From: Methanomicrobiaceae archaeon
Lineage (GTDB): Archaea > Halobacteriota > Methanomicrobia > Methanomicrobiales > Methanomicrobiaceae
Length of the DNA stretch: 64,000 nt
Direction: 5' to 3'
Assembly: GCA_029762625.1 (NCBI GenBank)
Contig: JARVGI010000001.1
Span: 1-64,000, forward strand
The stretch's first letter is position 1. Every line of letters starts with the position of its first letter. Below, one piece after another: positions 39,665 through 48,140 of this stretch. A program made the translations under genes and the position numbers. The notes under the pieces are model-generated. The model was not told the DNA's origin, ran no database searches, and saw only the letters and a list, made by a program, of their open reading frames with translations.

Positions 39665-40873
39665 ATGGCACCGACCAGAAGAAGGAATACACCCGATAGC
39701 CTCGCGTGGGTGTCGATTGTCGTCATTGTCGTGGCGTGCGTCGTTGGCGCGGGATGCACGGCGGGCACGTCGACGCCCGCATCGGTGGCTGCTCTCACCG
39801 GGCCCTGCTGGTACCTGGACGCATACCTCGGCGAAGACGGCTCGCTCGTTGCGGTCCTGCCGGGAACGGAGATCTCCGCACGGTTCGACAACGGCGGTAG
39901 GGTTACCGGCAGCGCCGGGTGCAACGGGTATGGCGGCGACTACCGGCTCGACGGTAGGGTTCTTACGGTCTCTTCGGTTGCCCGCACGCTGATGCTCTGC
40001 CTGGAGCCCGACGGCATCATGGAGCAGGAGGCGCGGTTCATCGACCTGCTCGGCTCGGCGGCAGGATGCCGGATTGAGGACGACCGGCTCATCATCACCG
40101 ACGCTGCCGGCACGACGACGCTCGTCTTCGTACAGGAGACCGCACCCGATGCGCTCGCCGGAACGTCGTGGACGCTTGCGGGCCTCGCCGGCGAGGACGG
40201 CGGCATGGAGCCGGTGCTTGACGGCACGACGATCACGGCGGCTTTCGGTGGCGACGGCAGGGTCGGCGGGTCGGCCGGATGCAACCACTACGGCGCCGAT
40301 TATACCGTGGATGAAGCGTCCCTCAGCATCGGGCTGGCCGTCAGGACCGAGATGTACTGCATGAATCCGCCCGGCGTCATGGAGCAGGAGGGGCGTTACC
40401 TTTCGCTCCTCGCCGACGCTGCCTGCTGGCGGATGGAAGACGGCCTGCTGATCCTCGCGGACCGGGAGGGTGCCGACCTGCTGATCTTTGAGCAGGTTGT
40501 CCGGACACCCGACCTCCCGCTCACCAAGACACAGTGGACGCTTACGTCCATCGGCCGGAGCGGTGATGCGGTCTCGTCGCTGATCGCCGGAACAGCAATC
40601 ACCGCAACGTTCTCGCCGGACGGAAACGTCACCGGCAGCGCCGGGTGCAACCGCTATGGGGCCGCCTACCGCACCGGGGGCACGAGCATCAGCATCGATC
40701 CGCCCATCAGCACGAAGATCTTCTGCACCGGGCCGGAAGGCGTCATGGAGCAGGAGGCCGTGTATCTCTCCCTTCTCGGGTCGGCCGCAGGCTACCGCAT
40801 CGACGGTGATCGGCTCGAAATCCTCGACGACGAAGGAAGGGCCGTGCTGTGGTTCCGTGCGGAGCGGCCCTGA
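39665..40873 (+). CDS. Triple META-domain lipoprotein
   Basis: A 402-residue secreted, lipid-anchored protein. N-terminal basic residues, a hydrophobic segment and the lipobox-like VVGAGC place the anchor Cys near residue 35. Three META (HslJ-like) domains follow at about 42-158, 162-278 and 284-400. Each has W-x-L near its start, a GSAGCN-x-YG-x2-Y block, and a late Cys with VMEQE or IMEQE. In E. coli HslJ this domain is linked to novobiocin resistance and heat shock; here the role is unknown. Three tandem copies suggest duplication. Confidence 0.85.
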   Translation: MAPTRRRNTPDSLAWVSIVVIVVACVVGAGCTAGTSTPASVAALTGPCWYLDAYLGEDGSLVAVLPGTEISARFDNGGRVTGSAGCNGYGGDYRLDGRVLTVSSVARTLMLCLEPDGIMEQEARFIDLLGSAAGCRIEDDRLIITDAAGTTTLVFVQETAPDALAGTSWTLAGLAGEDGGMEPVLDGTTITAAFGGDGRVGGSAGCNHYGADYTVDEASLSIGLAVRTEMYCMNPPGVMEQEGRYLSLLADAACWRMEDGLLILADREGADLLIFEQVVRTPDLPLTKTQWTLTSIGRSGDAVSSLIAGTAITATFSPDGNVTGSAGCNRYGAAYRTGGTSISIDPPISTKIFCTGPEGVMEQEAVYLSLLGSAAGYRIDGDRLEILDDEGRAVLWFRAERP

Positions 40874-41099
40874 TCCGCCCTCTCCCGGCTACAGGCGCTG
40901 ACCGGGAAGGGCGACACCTCTCCGGGTCGCAGGGGGACGGATTACGTTTCACATCGACAGTGGCCCCGTCGCTGCGACCGAATATGCCGGATGCGCGGGA
41001 ACGGGTGCTCTCCCGCCCCCCGGGCCCGGGGGAGGAGGGATGGGGGCGGCCTTTCCCAATCATTATTATGGATTTGCGATCAACACTGTAGGGTAACAG

Positions 41100-41171
41100 G
41101 GGCCGATAGATCAGGGGAAGATCGCTACCTTGGCATGGTAGAGGCCGCGGGTTCAATTCCCGCTCGGTCCA
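41100..41171 (+). tRNA. tRNA-Ala (GGC)
   Basis: A 72-base cloverleaf without intron. Acceptor GGGCCGA pairs with TCGGTCC (one G-U), anticodon arm CTACC-TTGGCAT-GGTAG gives anticodon GGC, T-arm GCGGG-TTCAATT-CCCGC. Discriminator A; no encoded CCA. A T-run follows at 41176-41180. Confidence 0.95.
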
Positions 41172-41175
41172 TCTG

Positions 41176-41180
41176 TTTTT
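41176..41180 (+). terminator. T-run after tRNA-Ala
   Basis: Five T residues 4 bases after the tRNA 3' end, followed by five A residues; consistent with termination of the tRNA transcript. Confidence 0.45.
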
Positions 41181-41210
41181 AAAAATACTATTGAATGGCG
41201 AATTCAACTT

Positions 41211-41324
41211 CTAATCAAAGTTCGCATAGGGACATTCTTCTGGAGTTTCCCACTCACAAGTGTCTGTACCGTAATACAGGCATGATTCGCAGATTTCATC
41301 GAAATATTCCTGCGTGTCACCCAT
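41211..41324 (-). CDS. Tiny four-cysteine acidic protein (37 residues)
   Basis: Reads MGDTQEYFDEICESC..., with Cys12, Cys15, Cys23 and Cys31 and many acidic residues. The Cys pattern C-x2-C-x7-C-x7-C could hold zinc or an Fe-S cluster. The ATG is preceded by AAGTGAT, a good match to the ribosome site. It is too short to be sure from sequence alone, but the composition is not that of random DNA. It is followed upstream on the same strand by another tiny zinc protein (41442-41600). Function unknown. Confidence 0.5.
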   Translation of the reverse strand: MGDTQEYFDEICESCLYYGTDTCEWETPEECPYANFD

Positions 41325-41441
41325 TTTTATCACTTCAAAGAGGAAATCTGCAGGGTGATATGATAAACATAGCGATGGACTGGATATACAGGTCTTCGTT
41401 GATCTGAATGTTCAACTGCGCGTGCATTCAGAATTGTTCAT

Positions 41442-41600
41442 TCACCCCATATGGACCTCACTTTCCTCATCACATTCGAGAATGAACGCTCCATTATAGC
41501 CGCATTTCCGACAATGATGGAGCGTCGATTGCGGGCCACGGGCGTCCCAATAGATGTCGGTGCTCCGGCACATCGGGCAGTGGATAATCTTTCCTGTCAT
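41442..41600 (-). CDS. Small zinc-ribbon protein (52 residues)
   Basis: Reads MTGKIIHCPMCRSTDIY..., ending GAFILECDEESEVHMG. Cys8-x2-Cys11 and Cys30-x2-Cys33 (CPMC, CRKC) form a classic zinc ribbon. Start ATG 41600 is preceded by GGAG and, further up, by the AT-rich GAATATTTTTTA as a likely promoter. The family of small zinc ribbons in methanogens is large and poorly understood; it may be a nucleic-acid or protein-binding adaptor. Confidence 0.65.
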   Translation of the reverse strand: MTGKIIHCPMCRSTDIYWDARGPQSTLHHCRKCGYNGAFILECDEESEVHMG

Positions 41601-41680
41601 TCGTTCATCTCCGGGTTTCGATGGTAAAAAATATTCTCAAGCATTCCTTCCTCGGTGTTACCAACCAGTTTGCCGAACCA

Positions 41681-41690
41681 TTTTATAATT
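41681..41690 (+). promoter_or_regulatory. TATA box of the VOC gene
   Basis: TTTTATAATT ends 19 bases before the ATG at 41709, so the mRNA is expected to start at or beside the ATG. Confidence 0.5.
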
Positions 41691-41708
41691 ATCCTGATAT
41701 GGGCAACT

Positions 41709-42101
41709 ATGAAAATCATACTAACAAGTGTATTTGTAAATGATCAAGCCAGGGCTCTGAAATTCTACACCGAAATGTTGGGCTTTGTGAAAAAGAATGA
41801 TATTTCTGCTGGAGAGTACAGGTGGCTTACCGTCGTTTCTCCTGACGATCAAAACGGGACCGAGCTTCTGCTTGAGCCGAACAACAATCCGGTAGCACAG
41901 GCATACCAGAAAGGAATATTCGAACAGGGTATCCCTGCCACGTCCTTTGGTGTTGAAGACATCCGTGCAGAATATGAAAACCTAAAAGAACAGGGTGTGA
42001 AGTTCACGATGGAGCCAACGAAAGTTATTGGCCAGGTGACCATAGCTGTCTTTGACGACACCTGCGGCAATCTCATTCAAATGCAAACAATGCAAAAATA
42101 A
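41709..42101 (+). CDS. VOC (glyoxalase/extradiol-dioxygenase fold) protein
   Basis: A 130-residue protein with the paired beta-alpha-beta-beta-beta units of the VOC superfamily: TSVFVNDQARALKFYTEMLG at the N-terminus and ATSFGVEDIRAEYENLKEQG in the second half, ending FDDTCGNLIQM. The single-domain form is common in bacteria and may have been acquired. Substrate unknown. AT-richer codons than its surroundings. ATG 41709 is set by the TATA box; the longer frame to 41655 is rejected. Confidence 0.85.
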   Translation: MKIILTSVFVNDQARALKFYTEMLGFVKKNDISAGEYRWLTVVSPDDQNGTELLLEPNNNPVAQAYQKGIFEQGIPATSFGVEDIRAEYENLKEQGVKFTMEPTKVIGQVTIAVFDDTCGNLIQMQTMQK

Positions 42102-42189
42102 TCTATTCTCATTGAGGCGGCCATCTCCTGAACGGTTGGAACTCTCTCATTTTTCCACCGGGTCGCCCGTGTGCAACATTGTAATTATC

Positions 42190-42470
42190 GTAAGCACTTA
42201 CACTACCGCCATGGCTGAAGGCCCTCGAGAGTATCCGGAGCCTCAGCGAAAAGAGCCGGCGGCTAGTCATGGAGAAGCTGAAAAACTCTTCAGGAAGATC
42301 CGTCTCCCAGCGGCGGCAGCGACAGGGAACGCCTGCGTGTGCACGGGCGGGAAGACACCTGCCGGCTCCACATCGGCCGTACGTATACGGCCTTCTATCG
42401 CATCCATGAGACGGTGAGGGAGGTGCATATTCTTGCGGTGATGTCCGCCGGTCAGGCGCACAAGCGATAT
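42190..42470 (+). pseudogene. Decayed RelE/ParE-type toxin gene
   Basis: Fragments of a RelE-family toxin in three frames: TYTTAMAE, then ALESIRSLSEKSRRLVMEKL after an extra base near 42220, then LQEDPSPSGGSDRERLRV and CRLHIGRTYTAFYRIHET with late MSAGQAHKRY after an extra base near 42287. The last fragment carries the basic and aromatic residues typical of the RelE fold. No intact start codon and no antitoxin gene are visible on either side. Confidence 0.7.
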
Positions 42471-42590
42471 TGCCAAAAAATCCCACCTTCTCTGATGCTT
42501 CCGTTCACCTACAATGGTCCGATCATCGAGAGGTGAGAGAGAAAACCGCTATCATTATCGGAACGGTCACTCCACTGGATCTGGATTGCT

Positions 42591-43298
42591 ATGCGACGAC
42601 GGGAAGTAAGTATCCTCCAGCATGCAAAGAACGAACACGGCGGCCTTTTCGAAGAATATATCCGGGAACGGGGGATGGAACTCCGCCACGTACCGATCTA
42701 TGAAACGAACGAGATCCCATCCATAACTACGAGCCACCTTCTTCTCATGGGCGGTCCGATGAGTGTCAATGACGAGGAAGAGCTTCCCTGGCTGAAGACA
42801 GAGAAGCGGATTATCCGGGAGTGGGTGACGAAGGGGCGGCCTGTTCTCGGGATCTGCCTCGGTGCACAACTGATCGCCTCTTCATTTGAAGCTTCGGTCT
42901 ATTCCTGTGAGGCAGAACTGGGATGGTCGTCTGTTGCTGCAGTGAATAATGAGATTTTTCCTGGATTACCCGAACGGTTCAGGGTGTTTCAAATGCACGG
43001 AGAAACTTTTAGCATTCCACACGGTGCAACCCTGGTGTATCGTGGAGAGAGAGTGGCCAACCAGGCAATGTGTATGGGGAGTGCGCTCGGTCTGCAATTC
43101 CATATCGAGCTGACCATTGAAATGATCCAGGACTGGATTTCTGATCGCCCCTTGAATGAGCAGTCATACGTTCTCTCGCAGAGCAGACAATATCTTCCAG
43201 AAAGCCAGAGAATCTGCAAGGTTATTGCAGATCGTTTCCTGTCCGCTCCCTCCGGTAATTTTTCATGGATGCACCCTGAAGAGCATGGCAGCTGGTAA
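42591..43298 (+). CDS. Class I glutamine amidotransferase (GMP synthase-like)
   Basis: A 235-residue stand-alone GATase1 domain. The triad is Cys89 in GICLGAQLIA, His171 and Glu173 in QFHIELT. MGGPMSVND is typical of the GMP synthase-like group, often annotated as gamma-glutamyl hydrolase or amidotransferase acting on small metabolites. No synthetase partner is next to it. ATG 42591. It sits in the accessory strip with AT-richer codons. Confidence 0.87.
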   Translation: MRRREVSILQHAKNEHGGLFEEYIRERGMELRHVPIYETNEIPSITTSHLLLMGGPMSVNDEEELPWLKTEKRIIREWVTKGRPVLGICLGAQLIASSFEASVYSCEAELGWSSVAAVNNEIFPGLPERFRVFQMHGETFSIPHGATLVYRGERVANQAMCMGSALGLQFHIELTIEMIQDWISDRPLNEQSYVLSQSRQYLPESQRICKVIADRFLSAPSGNFSWMHPEEHGSW

Positions 43299-43715
43299 AA
43301 AGAAGAAATCTCACCCCGTTCACCGGGCATCCTGAGGCCGGATATACGGCAGAGTGATGGGGAACGGCCAGGCCGCCCCCGTTGATGTGGCGTCCCCGGC
43401 GGGAAACACCGTCAATCTGTTCACCCCGTCCGGTTCCTGTGCGTGCGGTGCCTTACAGACCTTTGCTGAGGTACGATTCAGACCGCCGTCGAAATGGATG
43501 TCCCCGGGTGCGGCATGCTCTGGGAGCCCGCGGAACGTTGGCGGCCCCACCGGGGGGAGCTGCGCCAGATCACAGAATCCTTCTGCAACCACAGGACCGT
43601 GATCGAACCGGTGTGGAGCTCCATCGCACCCTCGAGAAGGGACAAATCCAAAAACTATATTTGATGTGAAATAATTATACGCGGGTCCTGAATCCGCAAA
43701 AATTGGAGCAGAGTT
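43299..43715. other. Intergenic region, GC-rich, no gene recognised
   Basis: About 415 bases. The middle (43380-43640) is GC-rich and open in several frames but no fragment matches a family I recognise; a decayed gene is possible. The right end (43655-43680) is AT-rich and carries the promoter of the ferritin-like gene. Confidence 0.4.
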
Positions 43716-44171
43716 ATGAATGCTGAAGAGTTTAAAGATATTCTTTCCATCGCCATTGACCGGGAAGTAGAGGCGTACACCTTCTATCGCGACGTTGCTG
43801 AGAGGGCAAATGATGTAAACCTGAGAAAATTGTTCAATGAGCTTGCCGGCGATGAGCAACAACACCGTGAGACGCTCGAGGACATGCTCACCAAGGGCGT
43901 TTCATCCGTGAAATTCGATCCGTCCAGAGATTACAATGTTGTGGAGACGCTCGATGCGCCCAAACTCACCCTTGATCTCAAACCGATCGACGGGCTGATT
44001 ATCGCCATCCGGAAAGAGCTCGAGGCGATGCAGATGTACACGCAGCTTGCAGCCGTACAGGGCGATGAAGAAAAGAATAAGGTGTTTTTGGAGCTCGCAA
44101 ATATGGAACGCGGGCACAAGGCCCGGCTTGAGGATATCTATACTAACATGGCATTTGTCGAAGCCTGGTAA
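43716..44171 (+). CDS. Rubrerythrin/ferritin-like diiron protein
   Basis: A 151-residue four-helix diiron protein. Ligand pattern: Glu in IDREVEAYTFY, E-x2-H in GDEQQHRE, Glu in RKELEAMQMYT and E-x2-H in NMERGHKA. There is no rubredoxin domain, so it resembles the short rubrerythrin or ferritin-like proteins that handle peroxide or iron in anaerobes. GGAGCAGAG precedes the ATG. Confidence 0.87.
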   Translation: MNAEEFKDILSIAIDREVEAYTFYRDVAERANDVNLRKLFNELAGDEQQHRETLEDMLTKGVSSVKFDPSRDYNVVETLDAPKLTLDLKPIDGLIIAIRKELEAMQMYTQLAAVQGDEEKNKVFLELANMERGHKARLEDIYTNMAFVEAW

Positions 44172-44500
44172 GGGGGAGAAACGGACCATCCCGGGCATCC
44201 TTTTTTCTGGACTATTCAGATTGCAATCGAATCCATCGGATTGACAGGGGTGCTGCCGCAGGCAAGCCAGCCGACTTCAAGACGCCCGCACGGGAGGGTG
44301 GGGGAGAGCGGTGGCTGCATATCATTCCATCGCCGATACTTCTCCGGCGATGCTTCCTTCGAATCCCCGATCCGATCCCCGAAAATTTCAATCCTGCCCC
44401 TTTCCTCACCGTGAATCAACTGAACTTCCTGCGCTCAATTGACCTCTGGCAATCGAGGCATTCAGGTGATATTTTCCGGTATGGATCTAAGGATGTGCCA
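44172..44500. other. Intergenic region before the esterase remnant
   Basis: About 330 bases with no recognisable gene. A T-run (44202-44207) shortly after the ferritin-like gene may end its transcript. The remainder may include lost 5' sequence of the decayed esterase gene. Confidence 0.35.
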
Positions 44501-45076
44501 CTCCCGCCGTGCGGTACGCAACGCTCGCACGGCAGTTGGTGAACTATCATGCCGAGGTGGCAACGCCGGGTGCAGGCGAACGGATCGTCCGGCTTCTCGG
44601 TATGCGCGAGGCGATGATGGCGGATAATCTGGCGTACATCGTGTCCGTTGAGCGCGGTCGGGGGAAGGTGCTGGCCTTTGCGCACAACAGCCATCTTCGG
44701 CGCGGAAAGGCGGAATGGCAGCTGGGTACGCCCTCGCCTGGTGGACGGCGGGCGCCCACCTCGGTGCGATCGTAGGCTCCGGGTATACGCTCGTCGGACC
44801 GGCGGTGATCGCTTCCGATGCCAACGGCATCGGCCGCCCGAGGCCGACACGCCTGAGGTACTATTGTATGCCGTGCCCGGGCCGGTGCGGGTTATTCCTA
44901 TGCACCGGGGCCGCGGGCTTCCTGCCGAGGCGATCGCCGCTCTTCCGACCCGCTCGGGCAGCACGAAGAACTCGACCTTCTTCCCTCTCACTTCACAAAG
45001 CCTGACCGATTTCGACTGGCTGGCGGCCCTGGATGCCACGGCATATGCCAGCGGTGACCCGCCCCCGCAGCAGTGA
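44500..45076 (+). pseudogene. Decayed erythromycin esterase-family gene (3' part)
   Basis: Pieces in three frames align to one family. Frame one (44509 to about 44727): YATLARQLVNYHAEV, MREAMMADNLAYIV, LAFAHNSHLRRGKAEWQL, with the conserved AHNSH. Frame two (to about 44838): ALAWWTAGAHLGAIVG, ASDANGIGRP. Frame three (to 45076): EADTPEVLLYAVPGPVRV, PTRSGSTKNSTFF, LTDFDWLAALDATAY. The second shift is consistent with loss of one C in a C-run. The N-terminal half is absent. Intact relatives are hydrolases of the EreA/ChaN-like group. Confidence 0.7.
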
Positions 45077-45224
45077 GACACCAGCCCCGGCAGCAAAATC
45101 TTTGACGATCTCGCAGCCGCACGTACGACGGGACATTCAGGTCGAAGAGACGGGCGGGTGTCTGCATACAGGATGGTGCCCGCCTGGCAGGAATCGAGGG
45201 GAGACGGCAGAGAGATCTGCCCCT

Positions 45225-46466
45225 TCACTCCTCCGGTTCAAGCAGGCGCTTCATCAGGAGTATCGCACAGAAATCCCCGCACATCGTGCAGCGGTCGTCT
45301 TCTGCCGCCAGCCTTCGTGCCCGCTCGCTATCGAAGGAACCGTCAATCTGGCCCGCTTTGTCGAATTTCGCCCGTCGCAGGGCCATTGTCCGATCCTGAC
45401 CATCCATGCCGTATTTGACCGTGTCACCGATATGGGCTGCAATTTTGCAGGCAATCAGCCCCTCTTTGACATGCTCCGGTGATGGCAGCCCGAGATGTTC
45501 GGCAGGGGTGATAGAGCAGAGGTAATCTGCTCCGGCGGCGCTGGCGGCACTTGCCCCCGCACAGGCTGCACTATGATCGTAGCCGAGGGCGATGTCGGTG
45601 GGGAGCGGGCCGGCGACAAAGAGGGGGAACGCTGACTGTTCTTTATAATACCGCACCTGCTCGGCAATCCGATCGAAGCGGATATGCCCGCCCGCCCCCT
45701 CGATGATAACCTGGACGCCATGCTGGTGCGCATATCGTGCAATCTCAACGTTCTGCCTGATCTCTTCCCTGTGGGCTCTGTCCCACCCATCGTGGATGCA
45801 GCCGCTCCTAGCGGTATTTCCGACGGAAAGTACGATATCGTGCTTTGCAAAGATTGCGATTATCTCGTCAATATGATCGATAAACGGATTTTCACACCTG
45901 TTCCTGTGCATAAAAACGCTCGTGATAGAACCGCCTTTTGAGACCACGCCCATGATCCGCCTTCTCTTTTTCAGGAGATCGAGCACGCCGGCGGTGACGC
46001 AGTGGAGAACCATCGAGCTCACACCCTCTGCCGCTTGCCGCCGGATCGTCGCGATGATCTCCTCCACGGTCATCGTTCCCAGGCCGATCTCGGCAGCAGT
46101 CTGGTATATCGGTACCGTGGTTATCGGAAGGGTCGTGTGCCGCATGATCGCCCGGCGGATTGCCGGAATGTCTCCGCCCATCGAGAGGTCGGAGAGGGTA
46201 TCCGCACCGAATTTTTCCGCAATCAGCGCTTTTTTCACCTCTTCGCCGGGGGAGATGCTGAGGTTCGATGTTCCGAGGTTCACATTGACTTTGGTTCGGA
46301 GCCCGGATCCGATACCGACGCTGCGGTCTCCCCTTTGCATGATAACGACGCTGCCGTCGGCTATCCTCCTGCACAGGAGCGCAGGATCGATCCCTTCGCC
46401 GTCAGCCACCGCGTTCATCTGCGGCGTCACGGTGCCTGCTGTTGCGGATTCGACAAGTGTTGCCAT
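45225..46466 (-). CDS. thiC: Phosphomethylpyrimidine synthase ThiC
   Basis: A 413-residue radical SAM enzyme turning aminoimidazole ribotide into the thiamine pyrimidine. Core motifs: VNVNLGTSNL, SDLSMGGDI, EGAGGHIRFDRI and the C-terminal cluster site CTMCGDFC (CX2CX3C, the spacing seen in archaeal forms). ATG 46466 follows GGGGAG. A longer open frame to the right is not supported. No TPP riboswitch-like structure was seen upstream. Confidence 0.93.
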   Translation of the reverse strand: MATLVESATAGTVTPQMNAVADGEGIDPALLCRRIADGSVVIMQRGDRSVGIGSGLRTKVNVNLGTSNLSISPGEEVKKALIAEKFGADTLSDLSMGGDIPAIRRAIMRHTTLPITTVPIYQTAAEIGLGTMTVEEIIATIRRQAAEGVSSMVLHCVTAGVLDLLKKRRRIMGVVSKGGSITSVFMHRNRCENPFIDHIDEIIAIFAKHDIVLSVGNTARSGCIHDGWDRAHREEIRQNVEIARYAHQHGVQVIIEGAGGHIRFDRIAEQVRYYKEQSAFPLFVAGPLPTDIALGYDHSAACAGASAASAAGADYLCSITPAEHLGLPSPEHVKEGLIACKIAAHIGDTVKYGMDGQDRTMALRRAKFDKAGQIDGSFDSERARRLAAEDDRCTMCGDFCAILLMKRLLEPEE

Positions 46467-46798
46467 ATCTGTCGGGCTCCCCGGAATGTTTCCTGAGTCT
46501 TCGATGCCGGACACAATGAAGGTTGGCGCACGGCGGTGGCAACAACGTTCAGGAGGTGGGGCACCACCCCGTGCCGTTCCGGCACCCGGTCTCGGTTCAG
46601 CCAGACCCGCTCCCCCGGCATACACGTCGGGGGCCAGGTGGGGTGGATCCGGGCGCCGGGAACACCCGCAAGCGCAATCGGCACCGCCGCCCATCAGCCC
46701 AGCAGGATCCTGCTTCAGAGCCCGACGGCCCGCAGCGGCAGCGCGGTGTTTCGCGCATAGACGCTCAGGGGATTGCAGGCCACTGGATCCGCCTCCCC
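46467..46798. other. Intergenic region upstream of thiC
   Basis: About 330 bases, GC-rich. The minus strand is open (PTWPPTCMPGERVW, then VPHLLNVVATAV) and looks protein-like but matches nothing I recognise; it may be a decayed gene. No TATA box for thiC stands out. Confidence 0.35.
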
Positions 46799-47863
46799 TC
46801 ACAGCACCAGGTACTCGAAGATCGCGAAGCCGAACTCCAGTGCGATCAGGATGATAATCACCCACTCGAGGAAGTACGAGTGCTGGATGCGCACTTCGTC
46901 GGAGAGCATCGAGTAGTTGTCCCTGAGCATCTCGATCTTTCTGGTGACGCTCTCGCTCCACTGGTCGGCGCGAAACACCGAAAGCGCCTTCGCATACACC
47001 CTGGCGTAGTGGATATCCTCGGTGACCTTGATCAGGTTGTTGACCTTCTCGATCACGTCGGTGATCTCGGCGTTGGTCTCCATGACCCGGCCCATGATGG
47101 TGTGGTACTGGTTCATGCGCCGGAACCACGACATCCGGTCGGCGTGCTCGATATCATCGAACATCTTCTCCACCTGCCGCATGAGGAGCCGGTCGTAGTA
47201 GCGGAGCTCGAATACCTGCACGTTGGCGTACTCGAGGAGATCGAGCAGGTCGTTGGGGGGGTCCGGGCTGCAGATGAGGGAGCTGTCGTAGGAGAGAATG
47301 ATCCGGTCCTGCAGGCTGTAGCTCAGGGTGTACTTGAGCGTCTCCTCCCTGACCTGCGCGGCCACGGGGGTGGCGTCGCCGAGGAGGAGCGGCAGGGGGT
47401 CCGCCGGGTCGTCCATTCTGTCGGTGGTAAAAATCGTATAATCTTCAAAGAAGTCCGTCTCGGCGTTCAGGCCGCTGATATGCGCGGAAAGGATCTGCTG
47501 GATCGATCCGAGGCGCTCCTCGAACAGGGGGTCCAGCCCCTGCTGCGCCGCGAACGCCAGGCCGAACCTCTCGAGCTCGCCGGGCTGCGCCCCGGGATTT
47601 TCGAAGACAAAACAGAGGCTGATGACCCCGATGTCATAGAGCCGCACGAATGCCGCCATGTCGATGACGCTGCCGTCTTGTTCGGCCCGGACGGGATCCA
47701 TCCTCCACTGGAGGGGGGGCGACGCCATCAGGATCGATCTCGGCTTGATGCGCTCGAATGCAGGCCTCGAGGTGGGTATGTTCCGGGCCAGCGCCTCCTG
47801 CAGGCGGTCGAGGTCGAGGTCCCTTCCTGTATCGTACATCCGGTAGAAACGGACTGTGAACAT
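46799..47863 (-). CDS. RMD1/DUF155 family membrane-tethered protein
   Basis: A 354-residue protein of the RMD1/YagE (DUF155) family. The N-terminal region is mixed alpha/beta; from about residue 200 come long helices (RYYDRLLMRQVEKMF, NAEITDVIEKVNNLI) and the end is the family signature, a C-terminal membrane helix HSYFLEWVIIILIALEFG. Eukaryotic relatives are mitochondrial; prokaryotic function is unknown. ATG 47863 follows GGGAGACTTC, with TATA-like AGTATAAAT at 47917-47925. Confidence 0.75.
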   Translation of the reverse strand: MFTVRFYRMYDTGRDLDLDRLQEALARNIPTSRPAFERIKPRSILMASPPLQWRMDPVRAEQDGSVIDMAAFVRLYDIGVISLCFVFENPGAQPGELERFGLAFAAQQGLDPLFEERLGSIQQILSAHISGLNAETDFFEDYTIFTTDRMDDPADPLPLLLGDATPVAAQVREETLKYTLSYSLQDRIILSYDSSLICSPDPPNDLLDLLEYANVQVFELRYYDRLLMRQVEKMFDDIEHADRMSWFRRMNQYHTIMGRVMETNAEITDVIEKVNNLIKVTEDIHYARVYAKALSVFRADQWSESVTRKIEMLRDNYSMLSDEVRIQHSYFLEWVIIILIALEFGFAIFEYLVL

Positions 47864-47916
47864 TCCAGAAGTCTCCCTGAAGGGGTGAATTTCCCGTACA
47901 GTATTGGAGATGGATG

Positions 47917-47925
47917 ATTTATACT
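47917..47925 (-). promoter_or_regulatory. TATA box of the DUF155 gene
   Basis: AGTATAAAT on the minus strand, 54-62 bases before the ATG at 47863. Confidence 0.45.
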
Positions 47926-48140
47926 CTTGGAGGAGCGCAGTGTGCTGACCGTCGCACACACTCTCCCGGCGCGTGTCCGGGGCAGGGCGGGCGCGGGTGA
48001 TCCGGCATGGTGCGGTTTTTGTGCTCTCGTGCGTGGTTGGCCGATTACGCCCACGCACCGGCCCGCAAATCCCCCGGGCATGGATATGGGTAATTCCGGA
48101 TGGTTTTTTGTCTCTCATGGTGACATTGTACTGATGCGGT

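Noticed and set aside
41100-41171. tRNA-Ala as an attachment site of an integrated element
   Set aside because: No duplicate of the tRNA 3' end and no integrase gene were seen within the following 5.6 kb; kept only as a possibility in the accessory-strip finding.
43354-43669. Open frames between the GATase and ferritin-like genes
   Set aside because: Three overlapping frames of similar length, none with recognisable motifs or a ribosome site; treated as intergenic.
46467-46560. TPP riboswitch upstream of thiC
   Set aside because: No THI-box consensus such as CTGAGA could be found on the minus strand.
46523-47917. 464-codon plus-strand frame opposite the DUF155 gene
   Set aside because: The minus-strand protein has a coherent C-terminal membrane helix, TATA box and ribosome site; the plus frame has none.
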